Below are positions 51,207-62,200 of a DNA stretch of 64,000 nucleotides, one piece after another (positions within the stretch are counted from its first letter, which is position 1; each line of letters begins with the position of its first letter). The notes beneath the pieces were generated by a model. That model was not told the DNA's origin. It did not search any database and saw only the letters and a list, made by a program, of their open reading frames with translations. The stretch spans positions 496,001-560,000 of the forward strand of contig NZ_OCMT01000004.1 in assembly GCF_900215335.1 (NCBI RefSeq). The letters run 5' to 3'. The DNA comes from Pedobacter xixiisoli (GTDB lineage: Bacteria; Bacteroidota; Bacteroidia; Sphingobacteriales; Sphingobacteriaceae). The translations under genes were made by a program, and so were the position numbers.

Positions 51207-54068
51207 CTAGTTCTCAGGTAACAATACCAAACGAATATAATTATCACCGTTTAAGTAATTCTGTGCTGCGGTTTTGGTTGCTTCAACAGTTACGCCGTTA
51301 ATGCGTGCCGTGTTGCCTAAAACTTGCTCCAAATTATCGCCATATTTTAAACGATTGGTTAAGTACCCTAACCAATATCCATTTTCACGGATGCTTAACT
51401 CTTCCTGTCTCAACTCTTCAGATTTAAATTTCTGTAAATCTTCTGCAGTTACCCCATTTTTAGCAAAGGCATTCACCTCTTCTATAGCAGCATTCACCAG
51501 CTTATCTACATTAGCCCTAGCACAGCTAAAAGAAATAGTGAAGTAGTAATGAGCTGTAGGGTTTTTCTGTACGCTTAATGATACGTTAGGACTATAAACA
51601 CCACTTTCTTTCTCACGTAAACGCTCGGTGATTTTAATATCTAAAGCCGCTTTTAAAGCATCTAACATTACATTATTATCTGCGTTGTAAGTATAGTCGT
51701 TATGAAAAACCAATTGTACATTTGCTTTATCTTCCAGTCCTTTTTTAACCGTTTTGCTTACTTTTCCTTTTGGAGGGTTAACACCATTATCTACAAAGTT
51801 TTCGTTTTTGTTTAACGATGGTAAACTCGCTAGGTAAGTAGTTACAAAAGGTTTGATTTTCTCTACGTCGAAATTACCTACAAAAACGAAGGTTTGTCCG
51901 CTAGCATCGGCAAAGCGATCTTTATAGAAAGCAAAAGCTTTGTCTATGTTGATTTTATCGATATCAGCTAAGTTTGTTGGCATCCCACGTTTGTGGTAAT
52001 TAGCCATTACTGCTTGTACCGTATCTGCAAAAACGCTTGATGGGTTACTGTTCTTATTGGCAAGAATTACTTTGTAATCGCTGATGTTTTTATTGAAAAT
52101 CTCAACGTCTTTACGTGGATTTGTAGCACGAGCGTAAATCAGTTGAAAAGCGGTCTCTAAATCTTTCGGAGAAGCGCTTCCTGAGAATCCTTGATACAAA
52201 TCATCAATGTAAGCGCCAGCCGAAGCCGTTTTGCCTGCCAAGTATTTAGTCAATTGGGTTGGATTAAAATCACCCACACCGCTTTGCGCAATTAGGTTGG
52301 CGTTATCAGCAGAAATGAAATCGTCGTTGCTGGCTAAAGAAGCACCACCTTTGCCAAACGAAGTAAAAATCACTTGGTCATTTTTGAAATCAGTAGGTTT
52401 TAAAACTACTTTAACGCCATTGCTCAACGTTAATGTAGTTACGCCAACTTTATCGTTTTTGGCTTCGCTTACAATGGTTCCAGCTTTTGGAGCCTGCGCA
52501 ATTAAAGGTTTGTTTACTGTGTTATCTATATAAGGAGTTACGCCATTGCCAGCGGTTTTAATTGCAGCTAATAGGGCAGCTTCTGTCGGCAGGTTTTCTT
52601 TTTCCTTTTCAGGGGCTTGCACCACTACAATCTGATTGGTTTTGGTCACCATTGCTTTGGCAGCCGCGTTAACTTCTGCTAACGTGGTGTTTTGTAACAG
52701 CTTTTTAGAAAGCTCGTAAGTGTACTCGGCAGATGGAATAGCTGCACCAATTAAAAAGTTGTTCAGGTATTGCTGTACATAAGCCGAAGATTTGGTTTTA
52801 TCTTTTTCCTTGAACTGCTTTTCGATACCTGCTTCCATTTTCTTTTTAACGGTTTCTAGCTCGCCTGCAGTAAAGCCAAATTTAGCCATACGCTCGTTTT
52901 CTGCCAAGGCAGCTACTATAGCTTTTTGCAACTCGGCACCCGATTTTGCTACAGCTATTGTTTGCAATGCGCTAACATCCCAAACTAAACCACCTTGATA
53001 AGGCGCATAAGTGCTTTGAGCAAATAAGAAAGGTGCAGTGCCTTTTTGAGTTAATTCTGTAATACGTGCACCTAACATGTTGTTCGCCATGCTCTGTAGC
53101 AATTGGGTTTTGTAATCTGCTTCAGTTTTTACAGGTCCTTGCTTTTGCTTGTAAATTACCTGTGCAACGTTGTAAGGTTGCTCTTTATCTACAGCAATTT
53201 TAATTAAAGGCTGTGCATTGTCAGGAATGTTATAGTAAGTTCTCGCTCGCTCCGTTTTAGGATTAGCTAAGCCTGAAAAGTTAGCAATAATTAGTTTTTC
53301 AACTTCGTTCACGTCAAAATCACCAACTGCAATTACACTTTGTAAGTTAGGGCGGTACCAATCTTTATAGAAATTACGGATTTTATCGTGAGTAAAATTC
53401 TGTAGAATCTCAACTTTGCCAATTGGAATACGCTTAGCATACTGAGAATCTCCTAGTAAGAAAGGCAATAATTGGTTGCTCATTCTTTGTTGTGCATTTT
53501 TACCACGCTGACGGTCTTCCTCTACAATTACACCACGTTCATTGTCAATTTCTTTTCCATCCATGGTGATTTTACCAGCCCAGTTAGCTAAGATTTTAAA
53601 GCCAGTTTTAAAAACTTCGGCACTATCTGTAGGAATTGGCAATTGGAAAACAGTTTGGTTAAAACCAGTGTAAGCATTTAAATCTGCACCAAAACGTACA
53701 CCCGCTTTTTGTAGGTAATTGATGATTTCGTTTTTAGGGAAATCGGTAGTTCCGTTAAAAGCCATGTGTTCTGTAAAGTGAGCTAAACCTAATTGGTCTT
53801 CGTTTTCCATCAAAGAACCAATTTTGGTTCCTAAATAAAGCTCTGCCCTGTTTTTAGGCTCAACGTTTTTTCTGATGTAATAAACCAAGCCATTTGGCAA
53901 CTTTCCAATTTTAACATTTGGGTCGTTAGGTAAAGTTTGGCTAGCTACAGGTTTTGCGGCAGTTTTAGCTGCTGTAGCTTTGGTTGGAGCCTTTTTTTGT
54001 GCAATTGCTGGTTGAGCTAAGGCGATAGAAAGAGCGCCAACAGCAAGTAAATGCAGATTTTTCTTCAT
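51207..54068 (-). CDS. Large M16-family zinc metallopeptidase
   Basis: 953 residues, two M16 modules (about 40-500 and 520-950). Signal peptide ends AQPAIA-QK and is followed by a Lys/Ala/Thr-rich spacer. The first module carries the inverted zinc motif HFTEH in GLAHFTEHMAFNGTTDFP, with the distal Glu in NERGVIVEEDRQ. The second lacks HxxEH and is the inactive partner, as in most M16 proteins. It is periplasmic by its signal. The family degrades peptides up to small proteins. Single gene. Confidence 0.93.
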   Translation of the reverse strand: MKKNLHLLAVGALSIALAQPAIAQKKAPTKATAAKTAAKPVASQTLPNDPNVKIGKLPNGLVYYIRKNVEPKNRAELYLGTKIGSLMENEDQLGLAHFTEHMAFNGTTDFPKNEIINYLQKAGVRFGADLNAYTGFNQTVFQLPIPTDSAEVFKTGFKILANWAGKITMDGKEIDNERGVIVEEDRQRGKNAQQRMSNQLLPFLLGDSQYAKRIPIGKVEILQNFTHDKIRNFYKDWYRPNLQSVIAVGDFDVNEVEKLIIANFSGLANPKTERARTYYNIPDNAQPLIKIAVDKEQPYNVAQVIYKQKQGPVKTEADYKTQLLQSMANNMLGARITELTQKGTAPFLFAQSTYAPYQGGLVWDVSALQTIAVAKSGAELQKAIVAALAENERMAKFGFTAGELETVKKKMEAGIEKQFKEKDKTKSSAYVQQYLNNFLIGAAIPSAEYTYELSKKLLQNTTLAEVNAAAKAMVTKTNQIVVVQAPEKEKENLPTEAALLAAIKTAGNGVTPYIDNTVNKPLIAQAPKAGTIVSEAKNDKVGVTTLTLSNGVKVVLKPTDFKNDQVIFTSFGKGGASLASNDDFISADNANLIAQSGVGDFNPTQLTKYLAGKTASAGAYIDDLYQGFSGSASPKDLETAFQLIYARATNPRKDVEIFNKNISDYKVILANKNSNPSSVFADTVQAVMANYHKRGMPTNLADIDKINIDKAFAFYKDRFADASGQTFVFVGNFDVEKIKPFVTTYLASLPSLNKNENFVDNGVNPPKGKVSKTVKKGLEDKANVQLVFHNDYTYNADNNVMLDALKAALDIKITERLREKESGVYSPNVSLSVQKNPTAHYYFTISFSCARANVDKLVNAAIEEVNAFAKNGVTAEDLQKFKSEELRQEELSIRENGYWLGYLTNRLKYGDNLEQVLGNTARINGVTVEATKTAAQNYLNGDNYIRLVLLPEN

Positions 54069-54260
54069 TTAAATAATTTTAGTTAAGAGGTAGAATTCGT
54101 TTTTCAATAATTAGATAGGGTATAAGCGATAAAGTTACAGAAATGAAATTGAATGATAAGATGACTAAATGAGATCAAAATCTCCTCCCGAAGTTTAAGG
54201 ATTTCGACCACTCAATACTGGCCTGTATTCTTTGTTCATTGCTCTTTATTCTTTGCTCCT

Positions 54261-55409
54261 TTAAACCTTAATAATGATATTTCTCTTGTACATTACCCAA
54301 AGAATAATATACCAAAAGAGTACAAAAGCAATGGCATAGGCTAACGAAGCATTTAATGGATTGGAAAAGCTGTTAGCAAACCACGCTTTGTTTACGTAGT
54401 TCAAGGCTCCTATTTTTTCTCCCTCAAAATCAACTTTGAACATGTTTACCAATCGTGGCATTAAGCCTGATAAGAAGAAAACGGTAATCGCATTTACGCC
54501 ATAAACCACAAAAGGTTTCGTAAAACGATTGTACTGGTTCACATCTATTAGCCAGTAAGAAAGCGATAAGATAATTGTCGCCAATCCGCCCGTGTAAAGC
54601 ACGTAAGAGCTAGTCCACAACGATTTGTTGATAGGGAATTGTAGATCCCAAAGTAAACCGCCAATAAATAGCAACGTGCCCGCAGAAAATAACCAAGCAA
54701 TTTTAGTAGCGGGTTCAATGGTTTTCTTTTTAAGGTATGTTCCTACTAGCACGCCAATTAAACAGGTGCCAATAGCAGGAAGTGTACTTAAAATTCCCTC
54801 TGGGTCCCAAGTTTTGGCTGATTTCCATAGATGTGCTTCCGTTAAAAGGGTTCTGTCTAACCAAGCACCTAAATTGGTTTCCTTTTCTAAATTGGCAGGG
54901 CCGAAATCAGGAACGGGTACAAAATTCATCAATGCCCAATACCCAAAAAGTAATACCACAATGGTTTGAAAAAGCCTTTTATCGCTCAGCTTTAAAAATA
55001 GAATGGACGATACGAAAAACACAACAGAAATTCTTTGCAAAACACCAGGTATCCTCACAGTTTTTAGTGACTCCATAAAATCGAAATCACTAAAGTTTCT
55101 TGGAAAAAATGCTAGGATAAAACCTAAAAGGAAAAGCGTGATGGCTCTTTTTAAAGCTTTTAAAATAGTGTTGCCATGTGTGGCTTTGTCTTCTCTTTTG
55201 CTGCCCATTGCGTAGGCAATAGAAACGCCAACGATAAACAAAAAGAAAGGAAATACTAAGTCGGTAGGTGTGCAACCGTTCCATTCTGCATGGCCTAATG
55301 GCGGGTAAATGTGCGCCCAGCTTCCTGGATTGTTTACCAAAATCATTGCGGCAACAGTTAGGCCTCTAAAAAAATCGAGTGATAAGAGACGTTGTGGTTT
55401 GGTTTCCAT
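54261..55409 (-). CDS. Multi-TM acetyltransferase-like protein (HGSNAT / DUF5009 family)
   Basis: 382 residues with about ten to twelve TM helices. It opens LLSLDFFRGLTVAAMILVNNPGS and then GCTPTDLVFPFFLFIVGVSIA, the family core shared with heparan-alpha-glucosaminide N-acetyltransferase. In bacteria such proteins (for example NagX) occur with amino-sugar genes. Here it is immediately upstream of the NagB-PIG-L gene's end with 210 nt of repeat between them. An acetyl-transfer role across the inner membrane is plausible but not shown. Confidence 0.85.
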   Translation of the reverse strand: METKPQRLLSLDFFRGLTVAAMILVNNPGSWAHIYPPLGHAEWNGCTPTDLVFPFFLFIVGVSIAYAMGSKREDKATHGNTILKALKRAITLFLLGFILAFFPRNFSDFDFMESLKTVRIPGVLQRISVVFFVSSILFLKLSDKRLFQTIVVLLFGYWALMNFVPVPDFGPANLEKETNLGAWLDRTLLTEAHLWKSAKTWDPEGILSTLPAIGTCLIGVLVGTYLKKKTIEPATKIAWLFSAGTLLFIGGLLWDLQFPINKSLWTSSYVLYTGGLATIILSLSYWLIDVNQYNRFTKPFVVYGVNAITVFFLSGLMPRLVNMFKVDFEGEKIGALNYVNKAWFANSFSNPLNASLAYAIAFVLFWYIILWVMYKRNIIIKV

Positions 55410-55473
55410 GCTTATAAAATAAAAAATCTTCTATCCTTAGTTTGTTTAGCTAAAGATAGAAGATAAATTTTAA

Positions 55474-55618
55474 ACCCTCTCTGCCCTTCGGGCATCTATT
55501 GAGGTTTGTTTATTTTGTTTTAGCCTCAATGAGCTCGCTATGCTTCGGTTCTCCCTAAAAGGGAGAGAAAAAGAAGTGTTGTTCCCTCTCCTTTTAAAGG
55601 AGAGGGGGTAGGGTGAGG
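55474..55618. repeat. Compound palindromic repeat (family E and CTCTCC hairpins)
   Basis: The left part repeats CCCTCTCTGCCCTTCGGGCATCT (given here as positions 55474-55496), nearly the same as at 22567. It is followed by a CTCCCTAAAAGGGAG hairpin (55551-55565) and a CCCTCTCC-TTTTAAA-GGAGAGGG hairpin (about 55584-55605). It sits between the HGSNAT-like start and the nagB stop. Confidence 0.7.
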
Positions 55619-55619
55619 T

Positions 55620-57539
55620 TTAAAAATGAAATCTCACAAAAGCTTCCATCGCTTCGTAATCTGCTAAGCCTAATTCGTCATAGGTTTTTGCAGTTTCGCG
55701 ATTTCTGTCTTCTGCTCTTTGCCAGAATTCTCTAGGGTCATCACCAGGGAAAACTGGAATATCTTTTTGTGATTGATGTTTGAAGATAGCCAATTTCTTG
55801 CGCTCCACTTCCTTAGGGCTTAATGGAACCGCCATTTCAATTTCATGTGGTTCAAACTCGTGCCATGCACCACGGTACATCCATAACCAGCAATCTTCAA
55901 CCCAAGCCTCAGTACCTTTTAAGCGTCTCAGCGACTCCACAATTAAGTTAAAACAAACAATGTGTGTGCCATGTGGATCTTCAAAATCACCAGCAGCAAA
56001 TACTTGTTGTGGTTTTACTTTTTGAAGTAATTCCATCGTTAATTGAATATCAATCTCAGAAACTGGATTTTTCTTCACTTTACCGGTTTCATAGAATGGA
56101 AGTGCCATAAAGTGAATATTTTCATCAGGTAAACCTGAGAAACGAGCACCTGCAATCGCTTCACCCTTTCTAATTAAGCCTTTAACCAATTTAATCTCTT
56201 CGGTATCTACTTGATTAGGTAACTTGTTGGCCATAAACTCACGCATATCTTCGTAAGTTTTTCTCATATTGGTTTGATCAATGCCCATTTTCTCAGAAAA
56301 ATCGATATTGAACTCAACAAAGCGCAATACATCATCATCCCAAACAGCAGTATTACCAGAGGTTTGGTAAGCAACGTGTACCTCGTGACCTTGGTCTGCC
56401 AATCTGATGAACGTACCGCCCATAGAAATTACATCATCATCTGGGTGCGGAGAGAAAACAATTGCTCTCTTTTTCGCAGGATTTGCTCTTTCCGGACGTT
56501 GGCTATCATCAGCATTTGGTTTACCACCTGGCCAACCTGTAATGGTGTGTTGTAGCTTATTGAAGATGTCGATGTTGATATCATAAACAGGACCTTGCTC
56601 TGTAGCCAACTGCGCCATGCCATTGTTGTTATAGTCGTCTTCAGTTAACTTAAGGATAGGTTTTTTAAGATGCTTTGCTAACCAAATTACCGCTTTACGG
56701 GTAAGCGTTGGGGTCCAATCGCAATCTCTCGCTAACCAAGGTGTATCGAATCTGGTTAAGTCTAAAGCTGCATCTTGATCGAGAATAAATTCTACATTCT
56801 CTGAAAGTTGCAAATAAGTTGCAGGTACCTCGCTAGAGATTTCACCTTCAACGGCCTTTTTAATAATTGCGGCTTTTTTTCTATTCCAAGCCATCAGAAT
56901 AATCTCCTTGGCTTTGAAAATAGTACCGATACCCATGGTAATGGCTTTGGTAGGTACATTAGATTTACCACCGAAATCACGGGCAGCATCTCTACGGGTA
57001 AGGTCATCTAGCGTAACTAAACGGGTTCCGGAGTTTGGTGCAGAACCAGGCTCGTTGAAACCGATGTGACCTGTACGTCCGATACCTAAAATCTGAATAT
57101 CCAGTCCGCCAACACTTTCTATTTTCTTCTCGTAGTTTAAACAGAAAGCTGGAATTTCTTCAAGACTTAGGGTTCCATCCGGAATGTGTACGTTGCTTTT
57201 GTCTATGTCGATATGATTGAAAAGATTTTCATTCATGAAGTGAACATAGCTCTGTACCGAATTAGGTTGCATTGGATAGTATTCATCCAAATTGAAAGTG
57301 ATTACATTTTTAAAGCTTAAGCCTTCTTCTTGATGTAATCTAACCAATTCTGCATAAACAGCAACTGGCGTGGCGCCGGTAGCTAAACCTAATACTGCAT
57401 TTTGGTTTTGTTGTTGTTTTTCTTTGATTAGTGAAGCGATACGGTTCGCAACGCTTAGAGAAGCTTCCTTAGGATTTTTAAAAATACTAACTGGTAGCTT
57501 TTCGAACCTCGTTTCTTCTAATAGATTTAATCTTGCCAT
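55620..57539 (-). CDS. nagB: Glucosamine-6-phosphate deaminase-like / PIG-L deacetylase fusion
   Basis: 639 residues. Residues 1-about 310 are a NagB/sugar-isomerase domain: LGLATGATPVAVYAEL, ITFNLDEYYPMQPNS (Asp as in E. coli Asp72), and GIGRTGHIGFNEPGS. In E. coli NagB this last motif is G-x-G-x-D-G-H with catalytic Asp141; here it is Thr, while His and Glu are kept. Residues about 345-639 are a PIG-L/LmbE deacetylase domain with zinc motif FSPHPDDDVISMGG and DPHGTHIV. The fusion is usual in Bacteroidota. Both parts are cytoplasmic. It belongs to the amino-sugar block with anmK, divergent. Confidence 0.9.
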   Translation of the reverse strand: MARLNLLEETRFEKLPVSIFKNPKEASLSVANRIASLIKEKQQQNQNAVLGLATGATPVAVYAELVRLHQEEGLSFKNVITFNLDEYYPMQPNSVQSYVHFMNENLFNHIDIDKSNVHIPDGTLSLEEIPAFCLNYEKKIESVGGLDIQILGIGRTGHIGFNEPGSAPNSGTRLVTLDDLTRRDAARDFGGKSNVPTKAITMGIGTIFKAKEIILMAWNRKKAAIIKKAVEGEISSEVPATYLQLSENVEFILDQDAALDLTRFDTPWLARDCDWTPTLTRKAVIWLAKHLKKPILKLTEDDYNNNGMAQLATEQGPVYDINIDIFNKLQHTITGWPGGKPNADDSQRPERANPAKKRAIVFSPHPDDDVISMGGTFIRLADQGHEVHVAYQTSGNTAVWDDDVLRFVEFNIDFSEKMGIDQTNMRKTYEDMREFMANKLPNQVDTEEIKLVKGLIRKGEAIAGARFSGLPDENIHFMALPFYETGKVKKNPVSEIDIQLTMELLQKVKPQQVFAAGDFEDPHGTHIVCFNLIVESLRRLKGTEAWVEDCWLWMYRGAWHEFEPHEIEMAVPLSPKEVERKKLAIFKHQSQKDIPVFPGDDPREFWQRAEDRNRETAKTYDELGLADYEAMEAFVRFHF

Positions 57540-57901
57540 TAATCTTTGGTTTTATTATTGAACGGAGCAGTAAATATAGAATAGTTAAAGAGAAAAAAAA
57601 ATAGCTATCGTTAACTATAACAACGACTTTCTGTTAAAAAGTGGCTTTAAAGGCCTTCTCAAGCGTTTGCACTTTTTAAAAAAATTAAAAAACTTTTTTT
57701 CAAGAAGGTTAAAGAAGCCAGTTTTTGAATAAAAAATGTAGATACGCTTAACTTTATCAAAACAACTTGTACCTTTCGCCATCCAAATATTTTGCATTCA
57801 AATCATCACAATTTCATGTCAGTTGGCATCCAAAAAAAATGAAGGCTAAAAGCTGTTTGGATAGGATTAAACCATAAAGCTCTAAAGAGAAAATAAAATT
57901 T
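57540..57901. other. Divergent promoter region between nagB-like and anmK
   Basis: About 360 nt with no credible gene. TATATTTA (near 57576, minus) is one base from a -7 element for nagB, and TACCTTTC (near 57769, plus) one base from one for anmK. CCTTCTCAAG (57654) and CAAGAAGG (57702) form a weak inverted repeat around an A/T-rich stretch. A short minus-strand frame here has no homology-like features. Confidence 0.5.
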
Positions 57902-59107
57902 ATGCTGATGAAAAATCAAATCGAAAGTCTATATCAGAAATCTAAAAAAGAAGAAAAATTGATAATCGGTCTAATGTCGGGCACTTCTATGGATGGCTTG
58001 GATATTGCCCTTAGCTCTTTCAAAGGTAGTGGCAGCGAAACTGAGATCAAACTCTTGCATTTTAAGACAGGCGATTATACCGACAACTTTAGACAACAGG
58101 TGAAATCAATTTTTTCGAAAAAAACGGTTGACCTGGAGATGGTTTGTTTAATGAATGAGCAAATTGCGCTTACTCATGCCAAACTAATTAACGAGGCAAT
58201 TGCAGAATGGGGTTATCACAATGAAGATATTGATTTCATTGCCAGTCACGGACAAACCATTTATCATGCTCCAAAATCATTACATGGGCAAGAGGGTTTG
58301 CCAAATGGCACGTTACAAATTGGTGACGGCGACCATATTGCAGTAAATACTGGAATTATTACCCTTAGTGATTTTAGACAAAAACATATTGCTGCTGGTG
58401 GCGAAGGAGCTCCCTTAGCCGTTTATGGAGATTACCTTATATTCTCTAAACAGGGAGAAGACAGGATAATGTTGAATATTGGCGGTATTGCCAATTATAC
58501 TTACCTGCCTGGAGATTTAAGTGCTTCTAAAGTTTTCTCTACTGATGTTGGTCCGGGAAATACTTTGATGGATCAATATGTTCAACAACATTTTGAGGGT
58601 TTATACTACGATAAAGACGCAGCAATTGCACTAGCTGGAAAAGTGAATGTACAGTTGTTGAAAGAACTTTTAGCAAATGATTTTTTCGCTGCGGATTTTC
58701 CAAAAACAACAGGCCCAGAGCTTTTCAGCATGGATTATCTCGAAAAGGCTCAAAAGGCATCTGGCACTGCAGCATTGGCAAAAGAAGATGTGATGGCTAC
58801 GCTTTGTCATTTTTCTGCACAAGGTATCATCGGGTCAATCAAAAGGGCACTGAGAGATCTATCTAAACCCGTTTTGTATTTAAGTGGTGGAGGGATGCAC
58901 AATCCATTGCTGTTCTCGCTTTTACAAGCAGAATTGCCAGAAGTAGTATTTAAAACTACGTCAGATTTGGAGGTTAATCCAGATGCAAAAGAGGCTGTTT
59001 TATTTGCACTATTAGCTAACGAAACCATTTGCGGTAGCCAAATTTACTTTGGCGAAAGACAAGGAGTGCCTTCTGTTTGTATGGGTAAAATTAGTTTGCC
59101 GAAATAA
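57902..59107 (+). CDS. anmK: Anhydro-N-acetylmuramic acid kinase
   Basis: 401 residues. Phosphorylates and opens anhydro-MurNAc from recycled murein, giving MurNAc-6-P. LMSGTSMDGLDIALSSF (residues 21-37) is the nucleotide-binding signature; then ASHGQTIYHAP, NIGGIANYTYLPG, STDVGPGNTLMDQYV and LSGGGMHNPLL, all in order and at normal distances. Cytoplasmic. The fused NagB-PIG-L neighbour and the S66 LD-carboxypeptidase at 19426 belong to the same recycling theme. Start ATG 57902; ATG 57908 is also possible. Confidence 0.95.
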   Translation: MLMKNQIESLYQKSKKEEKLIIGLMSGTSMDGLDIALSSFKGSGSETEIKLLHFKTGDYTDNFRQQVKSIFSKKTVDLEMVCLMNEQIALTHAKLINEAIAEWGYHNEDIDFIASHGQTIYHAPKSLHGQEGLPNGTLQIGDGDHIAVNTGIITLSDFRQKHIAAGGEGAPLAVYGDYLIFSKQGEDRIMLNIGGIANYTYLPGDLSASKVFSTDVGPGNTLMDQYVQQHFEGLYYDKDAAIALAGKVNVQLLKELLANDFFAADFPKTTGPELFSMDYLEKAQKASGTAALAKEDVMATLCHFSAQGIIGSIKRALRDLSKPVLYLSGGGMHNPLLFSLLQAELPEVVFKTTSDLEVNPDAKEAVLFALLANETICGSQIYFGERQGVPSVCMGKISLPK

Positions 59108-59181
59108 ATTTCTCAAAATTGTAATGTTGTTTGCAGCTTAATGCGAATAATTGCTGATATTCGCTCTGTAATTAGAGTTTT

Positions 59182-59189
59182 TATGTTTG
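59182..59189 (+). promoter_or_regulatory. -7 element for the amino-sugar-linked SusC gene
   Basis: TATGTTTG, an exact TAnnTTTG, 47 nt before the start. No exact -33 at the right spacing. Confidence 0.5.
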
Positions 59190-59236
59190 AAAGCAGCAAA
59201 TTACAGAACAACTAACCATTTTTATACAAATCTAGT

Positions 59237-62200
59237 ATGAGTAAATTTTACATCTCATGGCGTGTCAAATCGAGAGCACTCTTTTTGACGCCAATCCTAT
59301 TGCTGTTATTCTTTACGGCAAATGCACAAACAAATCGTTACGTAATTACTGGTAAGGTTACAGAAGATGCCAGCAAGTCGCCTATTCCAGGAGCTGGAGT
59401 AAAGGTACAGGGAACTAACTTTGCTGTTGCAGCCAATACCGATGGTAGCTACTCTTTAGTAGCGAATTTGGCGCCAGGAAACTATCAAATAGCAGTAACC
59501 TTTATTGGTTACAAAACATCAACTAAGCAGGTAACTTTGGGTAGCAATACCAACGTAACCGCCGATTTTTCTCTAGCACAAGATGCGATGGGATTAGATG
59601 AGGTAATTGTGACGGGTACTTCTCAAGGAACTACAAGAAAGCAATTGGGTAACTATATCACTTCAGTAAAAGGAGATGATTTAAATAAAGCACCTAGCGG
59701 AAACGTACTTTCATCAATGCAAGGTAAGGTTGCGGGAGCGCAAATTACTCAAAACTCTGGTGATCCAGCTGGGGGTATGTCGGTTAAGCTTCGTGGTATC
59801 AGTTCGGCTAATTCATCTACAGAGCCTTTGTACATTATTGATGGGGTAATTGTTAACAACTCGACAACCAGAGTAACAAACACCACTGGTAATTATGATG
59901 GAGCTAATTTTGTTGGAAGCATTGGCCAAAATAGAATGGTGGATATTAATCCGGCTGATATTGAAAGAGTAGAGGTGTTAAATGGAGCTTCTGCTGCGGC
60001 TATTTATGGTTCAAGAGCAAACGCTGGTGTAATTCAGATTTTCACTAAAAAAGGTGTTGCTGGTAAAACTCAAGTAAGTTTCAATACCAATTTTGTAATC
60101 AGCGAATTACGTAAGAAGATTGAAGTGAACCAATCGCCAGTTAAATTTGGTGGAAGTGTTGATTCATTTACTCAGGATGTTATACAAACCGTTGCTCCTG
60201 CACCAGGCGCCACTCCTGTATTGCTAACTAATACTACCGCTGTAACACGTTATGATTATCAAGACTACATCTTTAGAACGGGTGTGGGTACGGATAACAA
60301 TCTGTCAATTTCTGGTGGTGGTGAAAATACTAAAGTCTATACTTCTTTCGGTTATTTTAACAATCAAGGTATCATTAAAAACACTGATTTTCGAAAATAT
60401 AACTTCAGAACAAATTTAGACCAAAAGTTAAACAATTGGGCTAGCTTATCTGCTGGTTTAAATTATGTGAAAAGTGCTGCGAACGAAAAGCCAGATGGCA
60501 ACTCTTTCTTCTCGCCAATGAACTCTGTTACTATTATTGGCAACTTTCATGACATTTGGAGAAGAGATGCCAATGGAAACCTAATGGCTGTAGGAGAAAG
60601 AGGGCGTGTAAACCCTGTTTCTGTTATTGAAGATATTAAACAAAGACAAGAAGTAGACAGGATTATCGCTAACTCTACGTTGAAATTGAATCCTGTTAAA
60701 AATTTAACAATAGATTTTACTTTGGGAGTGGATAATTCATCTCAAAATGGAACTACTTATATACCGCCGTATACTTATAACGTAAATCCAGATTTCTTTG
60801 GTGGAGGTGCTCTAATGACTGCCACTCAAAATGGTTACACCAGTGCTGCAACCAATAAAGCTTTAATGTTTAATAATGAGATTAATGCTACTTATCAAGC
60901 TAAAATCTCTGATTTATTAAGTTCGGTAACACAAGTTGGTTATTCGTACCAATATGAAAAAGGTCAATACGCCTTATTACAAGGTAGAGGCTTGGCACCA
61001 AAAATTAGTACAATTAATGGCGCAGCTACACCATTGCCAAGCGCAGAGGGAAGAACCGAACTATCTATTAGCGGCGCTTATATTCAACAGAACTTTAAAT
61101 ACAAAGATCACTTGTTCGTAACAGGTGCCTTGCGTATGGATGAATCTTCGGTTTTTGGTAAAGACAATAGAAATCAACTGTATGTAAAAGCAAGCTTAAG
61201 TTATGTGCTTTCTTCTGCTGATTATTGGAAGACAACTAGCTTTTCTTCTTGGTGGAACACATTTAAGTTAAGAGCAGCTTATGGACAGTCTGGTAACTTG
61301 ACAGGTATTGGTGCATACGAGCGTATCAATGCATATAATGGACAGGCATTTGTAGGTAATACTTCTTTGTTTAGTCCTTTTCAGTTAGCTAATGAAAATG
61401 TTAAGCCAGAACGTCAGGATGAGTTAGAGGTGGGCGCCGACTTAGGTTTCTTTAACAATAGATTGAATTTAAGTGTCAACTATTACAATAAAAAGGTAAA
61501 AGATCTATTGCTTTCTCAAGTAATTGCGCCTACCGAAGGTTATACCAGTTTCCTAAATAATATTGGCTCTTTAAAAAACACTGGTTTTGAGTTTGTTTTA
61601 GGAGGTACACCTTTAAAAACTGAAAACTTCAGTTGGACTACCTCAGCTATTTTTAATAGGAACAGAAATGAGGCTTATAACATAGGTGCAATGAGATTGT
61701 TGAGCACTAATCCGGGTGCTCCAGTTGCAATTATTGACGGAAAGCCTTTAGGTGTTTTCTACGGAACTTATTTTGCTAGAAATGCCGACGGAAGTTTAGT
61801 GACTAATGCGGCGGGCATTCCGCAACAGGCAAAAGCCGCAAATGGAGATCCGTTAAGAAAAGTGCTAGGGGATCCAAATCCAGATTTTAACTGGTCATTT
61901 GTAAATGATTTTAACTATAAGAGATTTGGTCTACGCATTCAGTTAGATGGTGTGCAAGGTGGCGATGTATGGAACGCAGATTGGAGAACTAGACAAGGCG
62001 TTGGTAATGGTAAAGTAGCCGAGCAAGAGCAAATGGGCTTATTGCCTAGAGGTTATGTGGCTGGAGTTTATGCCATTGAAGAATGGAGAATTGATGACGG
62101 TTCTTTTGTGAAGTTGAGAGAAATTTCTTTGAGTTACAATATTGGAAAGGTTAAATCTATTAGTAACATGACGGTAGTATTAAGCGGTAGAAATTTGATT

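Noticed and set aside
57615..57797. 60-codon minus-strand frame between nagB-like and anmK
   Set aside because: Low-complexity Lys/Phe sequence from a poly-A/T stretch; no start context and no conservation signal.
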